The notes: generated from the letters alone by a model not told the origin. Positions 28,601 to 36,502 are shown, numbered from the stretch's first letter. The stretch: DNA of 64,000 bases from Flavobacterium resistens (GCF_900182645.1 NZ_FXTA01000002.1:806001-870000), one strand, 5' to 3'. A program made the numbers and translations.

Positions 28601-29965
28601 GGTTATACTCCAAGTGTAGGTTTCTTTGGTACAGCAAAGCCTTCATTAGGATTTATTTTTGGAAGCCAGGATGACGTTCGATATGAATCAGCAAAAAATG
28701 GGTGGTTGACGAATTATGATAATTTCAACCAAAATTTTACACAGGTAGAAAATAAGATTTTAAAAATAACTGCGAACATGGATTTATTGCCAGATCTAAA
28801 AATTGATTTAGCGATGGATCGTGCTTATTCTGAAAATTCATCAGAGCAATATAGTGTTAGAGATTCAATAGGACAATTATTTTATAAGCCTTTGTCACCT
28901 TATACTTATGGAATGTTTTCAATTTCAACTGTGCTGATTAAAACATCTTTTGCGACAAGCAATGAAAATGAATCTGCAGCATTTGATGATTTTAGAAATA
29001 ATCGTTTGGTAATTGCGAATCGTTTGGCAGAGGATCATTATGGTACAGGCGCAGCGATTCCGCGATATGATGCAACAGCACTTCCTCCTGAAAATCCTAA
29101 TGCACCTATAGAAGATCTTTCAAATCCAAATAATAGTCAGAGAAAGTTAATTCAGTCAAATGACGGTTATCCGATAGGTTATGGTAAAAGCAATCAGGCG
29201 GTATTGCTTCCGTCCTTTTTAGCGGCATATACAGGAAAAGATGCGTCGAATGCTTCGACCAGTATTTTTAGAAGTTTTCCTATTCCAAACTGGTCGATTA
29301 AATATAACGGGTTGATGCGCCTTAAGTATTTTAAAGATCACTTTAGACGTTTTTCATTGCAGCACAATTACCGTGCATCCTATACTATTAACCAATTTAG
29401 GTCTAATTTTGATTATTATCAAAATCCAAACGGGCAAGATATAAACTCGAATTTCTATAATCAAACGATAATGTCAAATGTCAATTTAGTAGAGCAGTTT
29501 AGCCCGTTGATTCGTGTTGATTTTGAGCTGAAAAGTTCTTTCCGTTTACTGACTGAAATAAAAAGAGACAGAGCATTGTCAATGAGTTTCGATAATAACT
29601 TACTGACCGAAGTAAGAGGTGTAGAGTACGTTGTAGGAATGGGTTACCGATTTAAAGATGTTATTTTTTCATCTCGTTTAGCGGATAATCCAACGGGAAT
29701 TATTAAAAGTGATATTAATATAAAAGCTGATTTTTCATATCGTAATAATCAAACATTGGTACGTTATTTAGATTATGACAATAACCAGTTGGCAGCAGGA
29801 CAAAATATTTGGGCATTAAAATTAACCGCAGATTATGCATTCAGCAAAAATCTGACAGCTATATTTTATTATGACCATTCATTCTCGAAAGCAGTTATTT
29901 CGACTTCTTTCCCGCTAACAAATATTAGATCAGGATTTACACTCAGGTATAATTTCGGAAATTAA
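22700..29965 (+). CDS. sprA: Type IX secretion translocon / gliding motility protein SprA
   Basis: SprA (Sov in P. gingivalis) is the giant outer-membrane barrel through which T9SS cargo leaves the cell, and is needed for gliding in Flavobacterium. The 2421-residue product is the length I recall for F. johnsoniae SprA (about 2.4 kilo-residues). A signal peptide ends near VLQSQ. Sequence seen along the length fits the family: an early conserved block with RYYVNSSFFESIFG and a TGSVEMDLG stretch, repeated barrel strands, an EGEATIYIDDFEGSQS motif near residue 860, and a terminal strand ending RYNFGN. A Pro/Lys-rich linker lies near residue 1910. It should export the adhesin encoded at 7.7 kb. 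It starts 23 bp after ruvA; gcvH downstream has its own promoter. Confidence 0.96.
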   Translation: MRKICIFLLVLFCGNVLQSQVNQAVQDTTKTQFSKGKLELKDPPSILSAYKYDPISDRYIYTNSVDGFPVNYPIILTPKEYEDLVLKESRRDYFRKKADAIDGKKAGSEAAKKNLLPRYYVNSSFFESIFGSNTIDVKPTGSVEMDLGIRYTKQDNPSFSPRNRSSLTFDFDQRISMSLMGKVGTRLEVNANYDTQSTFAFQNLFKLAYTPSEDDIIQKVEVGNVSMPLNSTLIRGAQSLFGVKTQLQFGKTTVTGVFSEQKSQTKSVVAEGGGTVQNFDLYALDYDNDRHFFLSQFFRDRYDASLKSYPVINSRVQVTRIEVWVTNKQNRVSTTSNNLRNVIALQDLGEGPLSGVPDNEVVVISSTAGFFNKSVDSPADNENNAYDPAAIGQAGSFLNSNIREIVTAKSGFNNTNVSEGTDYSILENARKLTANEFTFNPQLGYISLQQRLANDEILAVAYEYTEGGKVYQVGEFGSDGVDATVVTGNNNNSNQAIITQSLILKMLKSNLTNVQNPVWNLMMKNVYQIPQAYQIKQDDFRLNILYTDPSPINYITPVTGTTFPDDDPTNPNPPPHYITKTPLLNVFDLDKLNYNNDPQTGGDGFFDYLPGITVDVQNGRIIFTSKEPFGEILFNKLHISNSAETYNDPSTYNPNQQKYVFRSMYRNTQSGALQDSDKNKFLLRGKYKSSGSNGIPIGAFNVPQGSVVVMAAGRRLVEGIDYSVDYQLGRVQILDPSLQASNTPIEVSLENNSIFGQQTRRFIGFNIEHKISDKFVVGGTYLKMTEKPFTQKSSYGQESVNNTIFGFNGNYATEVPFLTRLVNKLPNMDTDVPSNLSIRGEVAFLKPDAPKASDFEGEATIYIDDFEGSQSTIDMRSAYAWSLASTPFVNSINDNTFNANSNTLDYGFKRAKLAWYTIDPVFYSSKPSGISNDDLSLNSTRRIYSKELYPNTDIAQGQIQVVNTLDLTYFPSDRGPYNNNPNFSSSAASSNFGGIMRALNSTNFEQGNVEYIQFWVLDPYVGNGEAPANNTGKIYFNLGEVSEDVLKDGRKQYENGLGPDQVMVNPQPIWGDVPASQSLIYAFDTNPDNRKNQDVGLDGLPDAKEAAIYNNYAGEQDPAADNYTYYLNTDGGVINRYKKYNGTEGNSAVSINDPNRGSTTLPDVEDINRDNTMSTINAYYEYSIDIKPGMQIGENYITDIRPTTVDLPNGGTTNARWIQFKIPVASPQNTIGNISDFRSIRFMRMFMTGFNDQMTVRFGALDLVRGEWRKYTGTLDANDPNPDDDGVQFDVAAVNIQENGTKCPVNYVIPPGVQREQLYNNNTIINQNEQALAVRIGGAGLQYLDSRAAFKNVSVDMRQYKKLKMFLHAESLPNEATLRDDEMVGFIRFGNDFTQNYYQVEIPLKVTQTGGSCTISPDLVWMEENNIDLALDLLTKMKIKAMPLDINSPKRDINGVYYPDDDPDLIPEGGDGDSKLKLGIKGNPNFGLVRNLMVGVKSRADHKDIKGEVWFNELRMSDLDNKGGMAALLNIDTNMADFATISATGRKSTIGFGSLEQGANERDREDIQQYNIVTNLNLGKLLPHKWGINLPFNYAIGEEVITPEYDPFNQDIKLDQLLRETTDEAEKDNIRTRAIDYTKRKSINFIGVRKDRAPEQKPHVYDVENFTFSQSYNEVARHDYEVEDYRDQQSNSAVNYAYTFQPKEVVPFKQTKFMKKSDYWKMLSDFNFNYLPSNITFNTNILRQSNRQQYRQVEVEGIGLDPLYRRNFAFNYQYGFGFNLTKSLKLNYTAASNNIVKNYLNEDKTPKEDFNIWDDYLDIGTPNQHLQQLVLNYEIPLYKIPVLSFVKASYSYTADYSWQRASTAMSEFTADDGVTYNLGNTIQNANSNTLTTTLNMNLLYKYLGLTPGSKTAAKPKPAGPPKPGEKVVNTAKPVEKNSPFYDGLIGVLTSVKNIQVNYTKNSGTVLPGYTPSVGFFGTAKPSLGFIFGSQDDVRYESAKNGWLTNYDNFNQNFTQVENKILKITANMDLLPDLKIDLAMDRAYSENSSEQYSVRDSIGQLFYKPLSPYTYGMFSISTVLIKTSFATSNENESAAFDDFRNNRLVIANRLAEDHYGTGAAIPRYDATALPPENPNAPIEDLSNPNNSQRKLIQSNDGYPIGYGKSNQAVLLPSFLAAYTGKDASNASTSIFRSFPIPNWSIKYNGLMRLKYFKDHFRRFSLQHNYRASYTINQFRSNFDYYQNPNGQDINSNFYNQTIMSNVNLVEQFSPLIRVDFELKSSFRLLTEIKRDRALSMSFDNNLLTEVRGVEYVVGMGYRFKDVIFSSRLADNPTGIIKSDINIKADFSYRNNQTLVRYLDYDNNQLAAGQNIWALKLTADYAFSKNLTAIFYYDHSFSKAVISTSFPLTNIRSGFTLRYNFGN

Positions 29966-30002
29966 ATTTAGATTTCTAAACTAGATTTTATTAGAAGATT
30001 AT

Positions 30003-30010
30003 TACATTTG
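30003..30010 (+). promoter_or_regulatory. -7 promoter box of gcvH (TACATTTG)
   Basis: Exact TAnnTTTG match 40 bp upstream of the gcvH ATG, in the 85-bp gap after sprA. Confidence 0.65.
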
Positions 30011-30050
30011 TGACTTAATTATTAAATTATCAATTTTCAAACATACTATT

Positions 30051-30431
30051 ATGAGCATACCAGCAAATTTAAAGTACACAAAAGATCATGAATGGGTTAG
30101 CATCGAAGGAGATGTTGCGACTGTAGGAATTACTCATTTTGCACAAAAAGAGTTAGGGGATATTGTGTATGTTGAGGTAGAAACTTTAGATCAGACATTA
30201 GATAAAGACGAAGTTTTTGGAACGGTTGAAGCTGTTAAAACAGTTTCGGATTTATTTTTGCCTTTAACAGGAGAAATTATTGCTTTCAATGATAGTTTGG
30301 AAAGCGCACCAGAAACAGTAAATTCTGATCCTTACGGAGCAGGATGGATGATCAAAATAAAAATTGCTGATGCTTCAGAAATTGATTCGTTATTGTCTGA
30401 TGCAGCTTACAAACAACTTATCGGTGCCTAA
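30051..30431 (+). CDS. gcvH: Glycine cleavage system H protein
   Basis: The H protein shuttles the aminomethyl group between the P, T and L proteins of glycine cleavage on a lipoyl arm. The 126 residues are standard. The N-terminus has [10 protein letters not shown]. The lipoylated lysine is K63 in [11 protein letters not shown], and the C-terminal [10 protein letters not shown] motif is present. No other gcv gene is in this window. Its end overlaps the beginning of the VanZ-like gene, so the two are probably translated from one message. Confidence 0.98.
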   Translation: MSIPANLKYTKDHEWVSIEGDVATVGITHFAQKELGDIVYVEVETLDQTLDKDEVFGTVEAVKTVSDLFLPLTGEIIAFNDSLESAPETVNSDPYGAGWMIKIKIADASEIDSLLSDAAYKQLIGA

Positions 30432-30816
30432 ACAACTTCTTTTAATTTGGGCGATTATTTGTTCAGGTATCATTACTTATCTTTGTTTGACAAATTCAAG
30501 TAATATTCCGGCAATAGATTTTCCAAGTATAGATAAAATCGTTCATTTTTGCTTTCATTTTGGATTTACAATTTCATGGATTCTGTTCTTTAAAAAAGAA
30601 TTGAAAGGTCAGCATGCAAACGATTATAAAGCATATTTGATTTCATTTATATTTTCAGTTTTCTTTGGAATTACAATCGAGATTCTTCAAGGTGTTTTAA
30701 CAACTACAAGAACTCCAGATGTAACAGATGTCTTGGCAAATACAATCGGAGCAACTGCCGGAGTATTTTCTGCTATAGGATTTAGGAAACTGATTGATAA
30801 AATAATAGGAATATAA
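30400..30816 (+). CDS. VanZ-like membrane protein
   Basis: A small inner-membrane protein with about four hydrophobic helices ([65 protein letters not shown]). The VanZ-like signature is [11 protein letters not shown] with a later EILQG...[13 protein letters not shown]. The frame is open from an ATG at 30364, but that would overlap gcvH by 68 bp. I take the ATG at 30400; a GTG at 30424, eight bases before the gcvH end, is also plausible and starts just before helix 1. The function of this family outside glycopeptide resistance is unknown. The gene order sprA-gcvH-vanZ-deoC-remB is, from memory, that of F. johnsoniae. A UUCG-loop terminator follows. Confidence 0.85.
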   Translation: MQLTNNLSVPKQLLLIWAIICSGIITYLCLTNSSNIPAIDFPSIDKIVHFCFHFGFTISWILFFKKELKGQHANDYKAYLISFIFSVFFGITIEILQGVLTTTRTPDVTDVLANTIGATAGVFSAIGFRKLIDKIIGI

Positions 30817-30818
30817 TT

Positions 30819-30839
30819 ACCCACTTCGGTGGGTTTTTT
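30819..30839 (+). terminator. Terminator with UUCG tetraloop after the VanZ-like gene
   Basis: ACCCAC-TTCG-GTGGGT followed by six Ts. This compact, stable hairpin starts three bases after the stop codon and ends the gcvH-vanZ transcript. Confidence 0.92.
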
Positions 30840-30891
30840 ATTATCATAAAATGAACCCTTATAAATAATGCTTTTTTTTCAATTTTAAATG

Positions 30892-30899
30892 TATTTTTG
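30892..30899 (+). promoter_or_regulatory. -7 promoter box of deoC-remB (TATTTTTG)
   Basis: Exact TAnnTTTG match 26 bp before the deoC ATG at 30926, downstream of the UUCG terminator. Confidence 0.6.
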
Positions 30900-30925
30900 T
30901 GCCGATCTGATGTAATAGTAAAATC

Positions 30926-31669
30926 ATGAACATTAAGCAATACCTTGATTCAACGTATCTTAAAACTGCCTCGCAAGCTGGACTTTCTGAAGCAGAAAAT
31001 AATATTGTTGTAAAAAATGCAATAGAAGAAGCGATTGCAGAAGGTTTTAAGTTAATTATGATTCGGCCAGAACATGTCAGCTTGGCTAAAAAAATGATTT
31101 TGAAAGCCAGCTCGCCTTTGCTTGTTGGTACTGTTATTGATTTTCCGGAAGGCAAATCAGATTTGGAAAGCAAAATTAAAGAAGCAAATGAAGCAATTGA
31201 AAACGGAGCAGATGATTTGGATTTTGTCTGTAATTATGAAGCTTTCAAAAACGGCGAAATTGCATTAGTTAAAAATGAAGTTTTAATAGGTACCCAAATT
31301 GGATTAGCACACAATAAAACCGTAAAATGGATTATTGAAACAGCCGCATTGACTGATAAAGAAATTATTCAGCTTTCGGCTTTGATAAAAAATGTTGTGA
31401 TTTCTAATTTTAAAGAGGAGAATTACGCATCAGTATTTGTAAAATCATCTACAGGTTTTTTTAAAACGGAGAATGATTTGCCTAATGGGGCGACTGTTCC
31501 AGTGATAATTATAATGTTAGAAAATGCATCACCATTGCCAGTTAAGGCTGCGGGCGGTGTTCGATCATATGAAGACGCAATAGAAATGATTCGTTTAGGA
31601 GTTAAACGAATCGGAACTTCGGCAGCAAAAGCAATTGTTAACGGAGAGAATACCACAAATCAATATTAA
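30926..31669 (+). CDS. deoC: Deoxyribose-phosphate aldolase
   Basis: DeoC cleaves 2-deoxyribose-5-phosphate to glyceraldehyde-3-phosphate and acetaldehyde in deoxynucleoside breakdown. The 247 residues form a TIM barrel. The Schiff-base lysine is K173 in FVKSSTGF, the second active-site lysine lies in PVKAAGGVRS, and the early DFPEGKSDLESK and DDLDFVCNYEA stretches match the family. The remB start codon is directly adjacent to its TAA stop with no gap, so the two genes are transcribed and possibly translated together, although their functions appear unrelated. Confidence 0.97.
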   Translation: MNIKQYLDSTYLKTASQAGLSEAENNIVVKNAIEEAIAEGFKLIMIRPEHVSLAKKMILKASSPLLVGTVIDFPEGKSDLESKIKEANEAIENGADDLDFVCNYEAFKNGEIALVKNEVLIGTQIGLAHNKTVKWIIETAALTDKEIIQLSALIKNVVISNFKEENYASVFVKSSTGFFKTENDLPNGATVPVIIIMLENASPLPVKAAGGVRSYEDAIEMIRLGVKRIGTSAAKAIVNGENTTNQY

Positions 31670-33814
31670 ATGAAAACCAAAACCTACGTAATGAATAAAA
31701 GCGCCCTGACTTTTATTTTAATGCTAACTTCTTTAATTGCTTTTGCACAAGAAAATAATACTTCCTCGGTTAAATCTGGATTCACAAGTGAACAATTTCC
31801 TGTTTTTCAGAATTGCGAAAATTTAATAGATAAAAAATTAGAAAACTGCTTTTATAAAGAAGTTCAGGATTTTGTTTTTCAAAATTTTGAAGTTCCGGAA
31901 AATTTAAAACAAAATAATTATAAAGGAGAAGTTAAAGTACTTTTTGAAGTAGATGCGACTGGTGTTTTTAAGGTGATTTATGTAAATACGGCAAATGAAG
32001 ATTTGTCTAATGAGGCGAAACGTGTTTTTGGTAAGTTTCCAACAATTAAGCCGTCAACTTACAATGGAAAGCCGACTTATTCAAAATACACCATCACAAT
32101 AAATATTCCGTTAAAAAGTACGGATCAAATGGCAGCGGAAGCCGCGGCGGCAGCACAAATTTTAAAACCAACTGAAAAACCAATGACAGAATTGGATAGT
32201 ATTGTTTATAAAAAATACAATAATCCAGAATTTGAAAGCCATTTAAATATTCCCTTTTCTCATAGTTATTACGCACAGTTTGATGGTGCAATGAATCAGG
32301 TTGGAAGTAATAGTCATACTTCTTCAAAACCTTATACCTACGCTGAGGTTTCAAAATATTATAATTTGAAAGCTGTAAATGAGTCACTTCAAAAAAAGAC
32401 TTCAACATGGCTTGGAAGAAAATGGTGGAATGAGAATTTAGTCCAGATTCAGGGAGAAGATTACTGGCTGGCTTTAAATCCGATTGTTGATTTGCAGATG
32501 GGAAAAGCTTCAGATCTTGACGCTTCTTATACCTATGTTAATACGCGTGCTTTAAATTTCAGAGGAGGTTTAGGGAAACAAATAAATTTTACAACAACAA
32601 TTTTTGAAAGTCAAGGCCGATTTGCCGGATATTTCAATGATTATGCTGAATCATTAAAGCCTTCTGGAGGAAACCCAGCGATTATTCCTGGAATTGGAAT
32701 TGCAAAACGTTTTAAAACAGATGCATATGATTTTCCTTTGGCGGAAGCAAATATTACTTATACGCCATATAAATTTTTCGATCTTCAGTTAGGTTACGGA
32801 AGAAATTTTATTGGTGACGGTTATCGTTCATTAATCGAAAGTGACGGGGCGAGCCCATATCCGTATTTTAAAATTAATACTACTTTCTGGAAAATAAAAT
32901 ATACGAATACTTATATGTGGTTGAAAGATGTTCGACCAGAAGTTACAGTTGATAAAACATATGCCACAAAGTTCATGGCGAATCACTATTTAAGCTGGAA
33001 TGTTTCAAACAGATTGAATTTAGGTTTCTTCGAATCTGTTGTTTGGACAGATACCAATAATAGAGGATTTGATGTCAATTTTGTGAATCCAATTATTTTT
33101 TATCGTACAGTTGAATTTACTTCTTCTTCAAGAAGTGGAAATGCGATGTTGGGTATTACTGGAAAATATAAATGGAATAACAGTATAAATTTATATTCTC
33201 AGTTTTTAATCGATGAATTTTCAGTTTCAGATGTAAAGGCGGGCGATAAAAGCTGGAAAAATAAATTTGGTTTTCAAATTGGAGGAAAATATTATAATGC
33301 ATTCGATGTAAAAGATCTTTTGTTGCAAGTCGAGTATAATCATGTTCGTCCTTATGTGTATTCACATAGTGCCGTAATTACAAATTATGGGCACAATAAT
33401 CAAAGTCTTGGTCACCAATGGGGCGGAAATTTTAATGAATTAGTTGTAATTGGACGTTATCATAAAGGGCGTATTTTTGGTGATGCAAAATTTACTGTTG
33501 GGACAAGAGGACTTGATTTTAATACCACTCAGGATACTTATAATTATGGTGGTGACATTTATAAAAGTTATGATGTAAAACGTCCATATGACAAAGGGGT
33601 AAAAGTTGGTCAGGGAAATAAAACAGATGTTTTTATTGCAGATATTCAAGGAGGTTATTTGATAAACCCAATGACAAATCTGAAATTGTTTGGAAGTTTT
33701 ATTTACAGAAACTTTGATCCGACTCAGGATACGGCTACAACTTTTAAGCAAAGTACGACTTGGTTTAGTATCGGATTACGTTCAGATATTTTTAATTGGT
33801 ATTTCGATTACTAG
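31670..33814 (+). CDS. remB: Gliding motility protein RemB
   Basis: A 714-residue exported protein needed for normal gliding in F. johnsoniae, where I recall remB following sprA-gcvH-vanZ-deoC as it does here. The start at 31670 abuts the deoC stop. An alternative ATG at 31691 would give a shorter, more typical signal peptide ending IAFAQ. Residues of roughly 75-150 resemble a TonB C-terminal-like domain (GEVKVLFEVDATGVFKVIY then a YTITINIPL strand). The remainder, from about 250 to the end, looks like an outer-membrane beta-barrel with aromatic-rich strands, ending FNWYFDY. The exact mechanism is not known. It is possibly an outer-membrane partner of the gliding machinery. Confidence 0.8.
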   Translation: MKTKTYVMNKSALTFILMLTSLIAFAQENNTSSVKSGFTSEQFPVFQNCENLIDKKLENCFYKEVQDFVFQNFEVPENLKQNNYKGEVKVLFEVDATGVFKVIYVNTANEDLSNEAKRVFGKFPTIKPSTYNGKPTYSKYTITINIPLKSTDQMAAEAAAAAQILKPTEKPMTELDSIVYKKYNNPEFESHLNIPFSHSYYAQFDGAMNQVGSNSHTSSKPYTYAEVSKYYNLKAVNESLQKKTSTWLGRKWWNENLVQIQGEDYWLALNPIVDLQMGKASDLDASYTYVNTRALNFRGGLGKQINFTTTIFESQGRFAGYFNDYAESLKPSGGNPAIIPGIGIAKRFKTDAYDFPLAEANITYTPYKFFDLQLGYGRNFIGDGYRSLIESDGASPYPYFKINTTFWKIKYTNTYMWLKDVRPEVTVDKTYATKFMANHYLSWNVSNRLNLGFFESVVWTDTNNRGFDVNFVNPIIFYRTVEFTSSSRSGNAMLGITGKYKWNNSINLYSQFLIDEFSVSDVKAGDKSWKNKFGFQIGGKYYNAFDVKDLLLQVEYNHVRPYVYSHSAVITNYGHNNQSLGHQWGGNFNELVVIGRYHKGRIFGDAKFTVGTRGLDFNTTQDTYNYGGDIYKSYDVKRPYDKGVKVGQGNKTDVFIADIQGGYLINPMTNLKLFGSFIYRNFDPTQDTATTFKQSTTWFSIGLRSDIFNWYFDY

Positions 33815-33929
33815 GATTTTTATAAGATTTTTCGAAATAATTGTGTTAAAGATTTGCAAGTCCTTATTTTGTAAAGGTTTTATTGAAAAAAATCTAAATT
33901 TATAGTTCTGTATTCTACAATCTAATTTG

Positions 33930-33937
33930 TACATTTG
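33930..33937 (+). promoter_or_regulatory. -7 promoter box of the ctaB operon (TACATTTG)
   Basis: Exact TAnnTTTG match. It lies inside a possible upstream extension of the ctaB frame that begins TTG at 33927, which shows that the true translation start must be further downstream. Confidence 0.65.
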
Positions 33938-33971
33938 CACCACTCAAAAAAAATATACAAACAATAGAGGT

Positions 33972-34874
33972 TTGAACGCTACTAAAAATACAATTTCACT
34001 AAAATCAATATTTCTGGATTTCAAAGAGATTACAAAGGCTGGTTTGGCTATCAGTGTTTTGTTTTCTTCAATAGCTGGATATTTGTTAGGTGTAAATGCC
34101 GAACATCCTTTTAAATGGAGTGTCTTGCTTGTTTTGTCAATTGGCGGTTACTGCATGGTTGGTGCTTCAAATGCATTTAATCAGGTCATTGAAAAAGATA
34201 TAGATGCTTTAATGGACCGAACAAAAAATCGCCCCGTTCCTTCAGGACGCATGTCTCCAAAAATGGCTTTGTTTGTAGCAAGTTTGTTGACTATTGTCGG
34301 AATCAGCTTGCTTTATACCATTAATGCCAAGTCAGCAATGTTTGCTGCGATTTCAATATTTTTATACACAAGTATTTATACGCCACTAAAAACGGTTACT
34401 TCGTTATCTGTATTTGTTGGTGCTTTTCCTGGAGCAATACCTTTTATGTTAGGATGGGTTGCTGCTACAGGCGAATTCGGAATTGAAGCAGGAACTTTGT
34501 TTTTAATTCAGTTTTTCTGGCAATTCCCTCATTTTTGGGCTATCGGCTGGTTTTTATATGAAGATTATGAAAAAGCAGGAATCTTTATGCTTCCGACAGG
34601 AAAGAAAGATAAAGGCACTGCTTTGCAGGTTATTCTGTATACAATTTGGCTGATCATAGCTTCATTACTTCCAGTTTTGGGGTATACAGGGCAATTGTTT
34701 ATTTCTCCAATTGCAGCAGTTTTAGTGTTTTTATTAGGATTGTGGATGCTTTTTTATGCTGTAAAATTGTATCAGTTGAGAACGGCAAAGTCTGCAAGAA
34801 CTTTAATGCTGGTGAGTGTTTCATACATTTCACTATTGCAGATTGTATTTATAGTAGATAAATTTTTAAGATAG
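33972..34874 (+). CDS. ctaB: Protoheme IX farnesyltransferase (heme O synthase)
   Basis: This membrane enzyme attaches a farnesyl group to heme B to make heme O, the first step to heme A for the cytochrome oxidase. The UbiA-family aspartate motifs are NAFNQVIEKDIDALMDRTKNRP and, later, YEDYEKAGIFMLP, set among about nine helices. I place the start at the TTG at 33972 (about 300 residues, LNATKNTISLKS). The open frame reaching back to another TTG at 33927 overlaps the promoter box at 33930-33937, so it cannot be translated from that promoter. No ATG is available near the conserved start. Subunit III follows after two bases. Confidence 0.95.
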   Translation: MNATKNTISLKSIFLDFKEITKAGLAISVLFSSIAGYLLGVNAEHPFKWSVLLVLSIGGYCMVGASNAFNQVIEKDIDALMDRTKNRPVPSGRMSPKMALFVASLLTIVGISLLYTINAKSAMFAAISIFLYTSIYTPLKTVTSLSVFVGAFPGAIPFMLGWVAATGEFGIEAGTLFLIQFFWQFPHFWAIGWFLYEDYEKAGIFMLPTGKKDKGTALQVILYTIWLIIASLLPVLGYTGQLFISPIAAVLVFLLGLWMLFYAVKLYQLRTAKSARTLMLVSVSYISLLQIVFIVDKFLR

Positions 34875-34876
34875 TT

Positions 34877-35464
34877 ATGGAAATGACAATTAAAGCAAGT
34901 GATGAACAATTAAGAAAATCAAAATCGGCAAAACTGATTTTGTTATTCGCAATGGTAAGTATGACCATGATGTTTGCAGGACTTACAAGTGCATTTGTGG
35001 TTAGTAAATCAAGAGCTGACTGGTTGAAGGATTTTCAATTGCCAACAGCATTTTATTATAGTACAGCAGTAATTATTGGCTGTAGCGTTACATTTTATTT
35101 AGCAAAAAAAGCCATTCAGAAAGACAATAGAAGCGCTGTTACAGGATTGCTTTTAGGAACTTTAGCTTTAGGGGTTTTATTTGTTGTATTGCAATTTCAG
35201 GGATTTGGACAAATCGTTGAAAAAGGATATTATTTTACAGGACAAGGTAGCTCAATTACTACAACTTTTCTTTATGTTGTTACTGTAACACACCTATTGC
35301 ACTTAGCGGGCGGATTAATTTCGCTTTTAATTATAATTTATAATCATTTTAAACAAAAATACAATTCGACTCAAACTCTTGGTATAGAACTAGGTGCGAT
35401 GTATTGGCACTTTTTGGATTTATTATGGGTATATTTATTTTTATTTTTATATTTCTTTAAATAA
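34877..35464 (+). CDS. Heme-copper oxidase subunit III, short form
   Basis: A 195-residue membrane protein with five hydrophobic helices, the short subunit III type that lacks the first two helices of the mitochondrial form. Typical positions are VSMTMMFAGLTSAFVV near the start, THLLHLAGGL in the penultimate helix and LGAMYWHFLDLLWVYLFLFLY at the end (the conserved YWHFxDxxW). Subunit III stabilises subunit I and its proton entry. It begins two bases after ctaB and a second, longer subunit III gene follows after 42 bp. Which of the two is incorporated in the oxidase, or whether both are, cannot be told. Confidence 0.9.
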   Translation: MEMTIKASDEQLRKSKSAKLILLFAMVSMTMMFAGLTSAFVVSKSRADWLKDFQLPTAFYYSTAVIIGCSVTFYLAKKAIQKDNRSAVTGLLLGTLALGVLFVVLQFQGFGQIVEKGYYFTGQGSSITTTFLYVVTVTHLLHLAGGLISLLIIIYNHFKQKYNSTQTLGIELGAMYWHFLDLLWVYLFLFLYFFK

Positions 35465-35474
35465 GAAAAAAACG

Positions 35475-35482
35475 TAAATTTG
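35475..35482 (+). promoter_or_regulatory. -7 promoter box before the second subunit III (TAAATTTG)
   Basis: Exact TAnnTTTG match in the 42-bp gap between the two subunit III genes, 24 bp before the ATG at 35507. It suggests the second subunit III and subunit IV can be expressed apart from ctaB. Confidence 0.6.
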
Positions 35483-35506
35483 GGAACTTTTTAACGAATA
35501 TCTTTT

Positions 35507-36502
35507 ATGGAAGCGACAGTTACTACTGCAAATAACAACGAAAAAACTTGGGGAGGCGGAGAGGATATCCAGCCATTAGGAGCAAGTTATGGTAAAATGA
35601 TGATGTGGTTTTTTATCGTATCAGATGCCTTGACATTCTCTGGATTTCTTGCTGCTTATGGTTTTTCTAGATTTAAATTTATTGAAACTTGGCCATTGGC
35701 TGATGAAGTGTTTACTCACTTCCCATTTATGCATGGCGTTTCGGCTCCTATGTATTATGTAGCCTTAATGACTTTTATTTTGATTTTCTCATCTGTAACA
35801 ATGGTTTTAGCAGTTGATGCAGGTCATCAATTAAAAAAGACAAAGGTTGCTATTTATATGTTCTTAACTATTATTGGAGGTTTAATTTTCGTTGGTTCTC
35901 AAGCTTGGGAGTGGAAAAACTTCATAAAAGGAGAATATGGTGCAGTAGAAACAGCAGGTGGAAGTTTATTGCAGTTTGTTAACGCAAAAGGAGAAAGAGT
36001 TGCTCTTGAAGAGTTTGCTGTAAAATTGCCAGAACAAAGAGAGGCTTTAACAAGAAGTCATTCAACTTGGTTTATGGAAGATGCTGAAACGCAGGCTACA
36101 TACACAGTTGCTGAAGTACAAGCTGGATTTAAAGCACATCCTGAATTGTTGATTAGAACAGAACAGATTATTGAAAATAACGGAAAAAAGAGTAAAAAAG
36201 TTCTGACTAGAGCAGAAGCTGAAACTCGTTTAGCAACTGCAAAATATGTAGTAGAAGGCGCAAACCTTACAAGAAACGAATACGGAAGCAAATTATTTGC
36301 TGATTTCTTCTTCTTTATTACTGGATTCCACGGATTCCACGTATTTTCTGGAGTTATCATTAATATCATTATTTTCTTTAATGTATTATTAGGAACTTAC
36401 GAGAAAAGAAGAAGCTACGAAATGGTAGAGAAAGTTGGATTATACTGGCACTTTGTAGATTTAGTTTGGGTATTCGTATTTACAGTTTTCTACTTAGTTT
36501 AA
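35507..36502 (+). CDS. ctaE: Cytochrome c oxidase subunit III, long form with inserted domain
   Basis: A 331-residue heme-copper oxidase subunit III with helices starting MMMWFFIVSDALTFSGFLAAYGF and ending VGLYWHFVDLVWVFVFTVFY, which includes the conserved YWHFVDLVW motif. Another family feature is FITGFHGFHVFSGV. Between the third helix and this segment there is a hydrophilic insert of about 110 residues (roughly 145-255) rich in Glu, Ala and Lys, not found in the classical subunit. It has its own -7 box and is followed by subunit IV after 19 bp. Together with coxA and coxB at the window start it should form the aa3-type oxidase. Confidence 0.93.
   Translation: MEATVTTANNNEKTWGGGEDIQPLGASYGKMMMWFFIVSDALTFSGFLAAYGFSRFKFIETWPLADEVFTHFPFMHGVSAPMYYVALMTFILIFSSVTMVLAVDAGHQLKKTKVAIYMFLTIIGGLIFVGSQAWEWKNFIKGEYGAVETAGGSLLQFVNAKGERVALEEFAVKLPEQREALTRSHSTWFMEDAETQATYTVAEVQAGFKAHPELLIRTEQIIENNGKKSKKVLTRAEAETRLATAKYVVEGANLTRNEYGSKLFADFFFFITGFHGFHVFSGVIINIIIFFNVLLGTYEKRRSYEMVEKVGLYWHFVDLVWVFVFTVFYLV

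Noticed and set aside
30364..30399. Earlier ATG for the VanZ-like gene
   Set aside because: It would overlap gcvH by 68 bp and place a polar stretch before helix 1. A later start is more natural.
33927..33971. Upstream extension of the ctaB frame starting TTG at 33927
   Set aside because: It overlaps the promoter box at 33930-33937 and adds residues not found at the start of this enzyme family.
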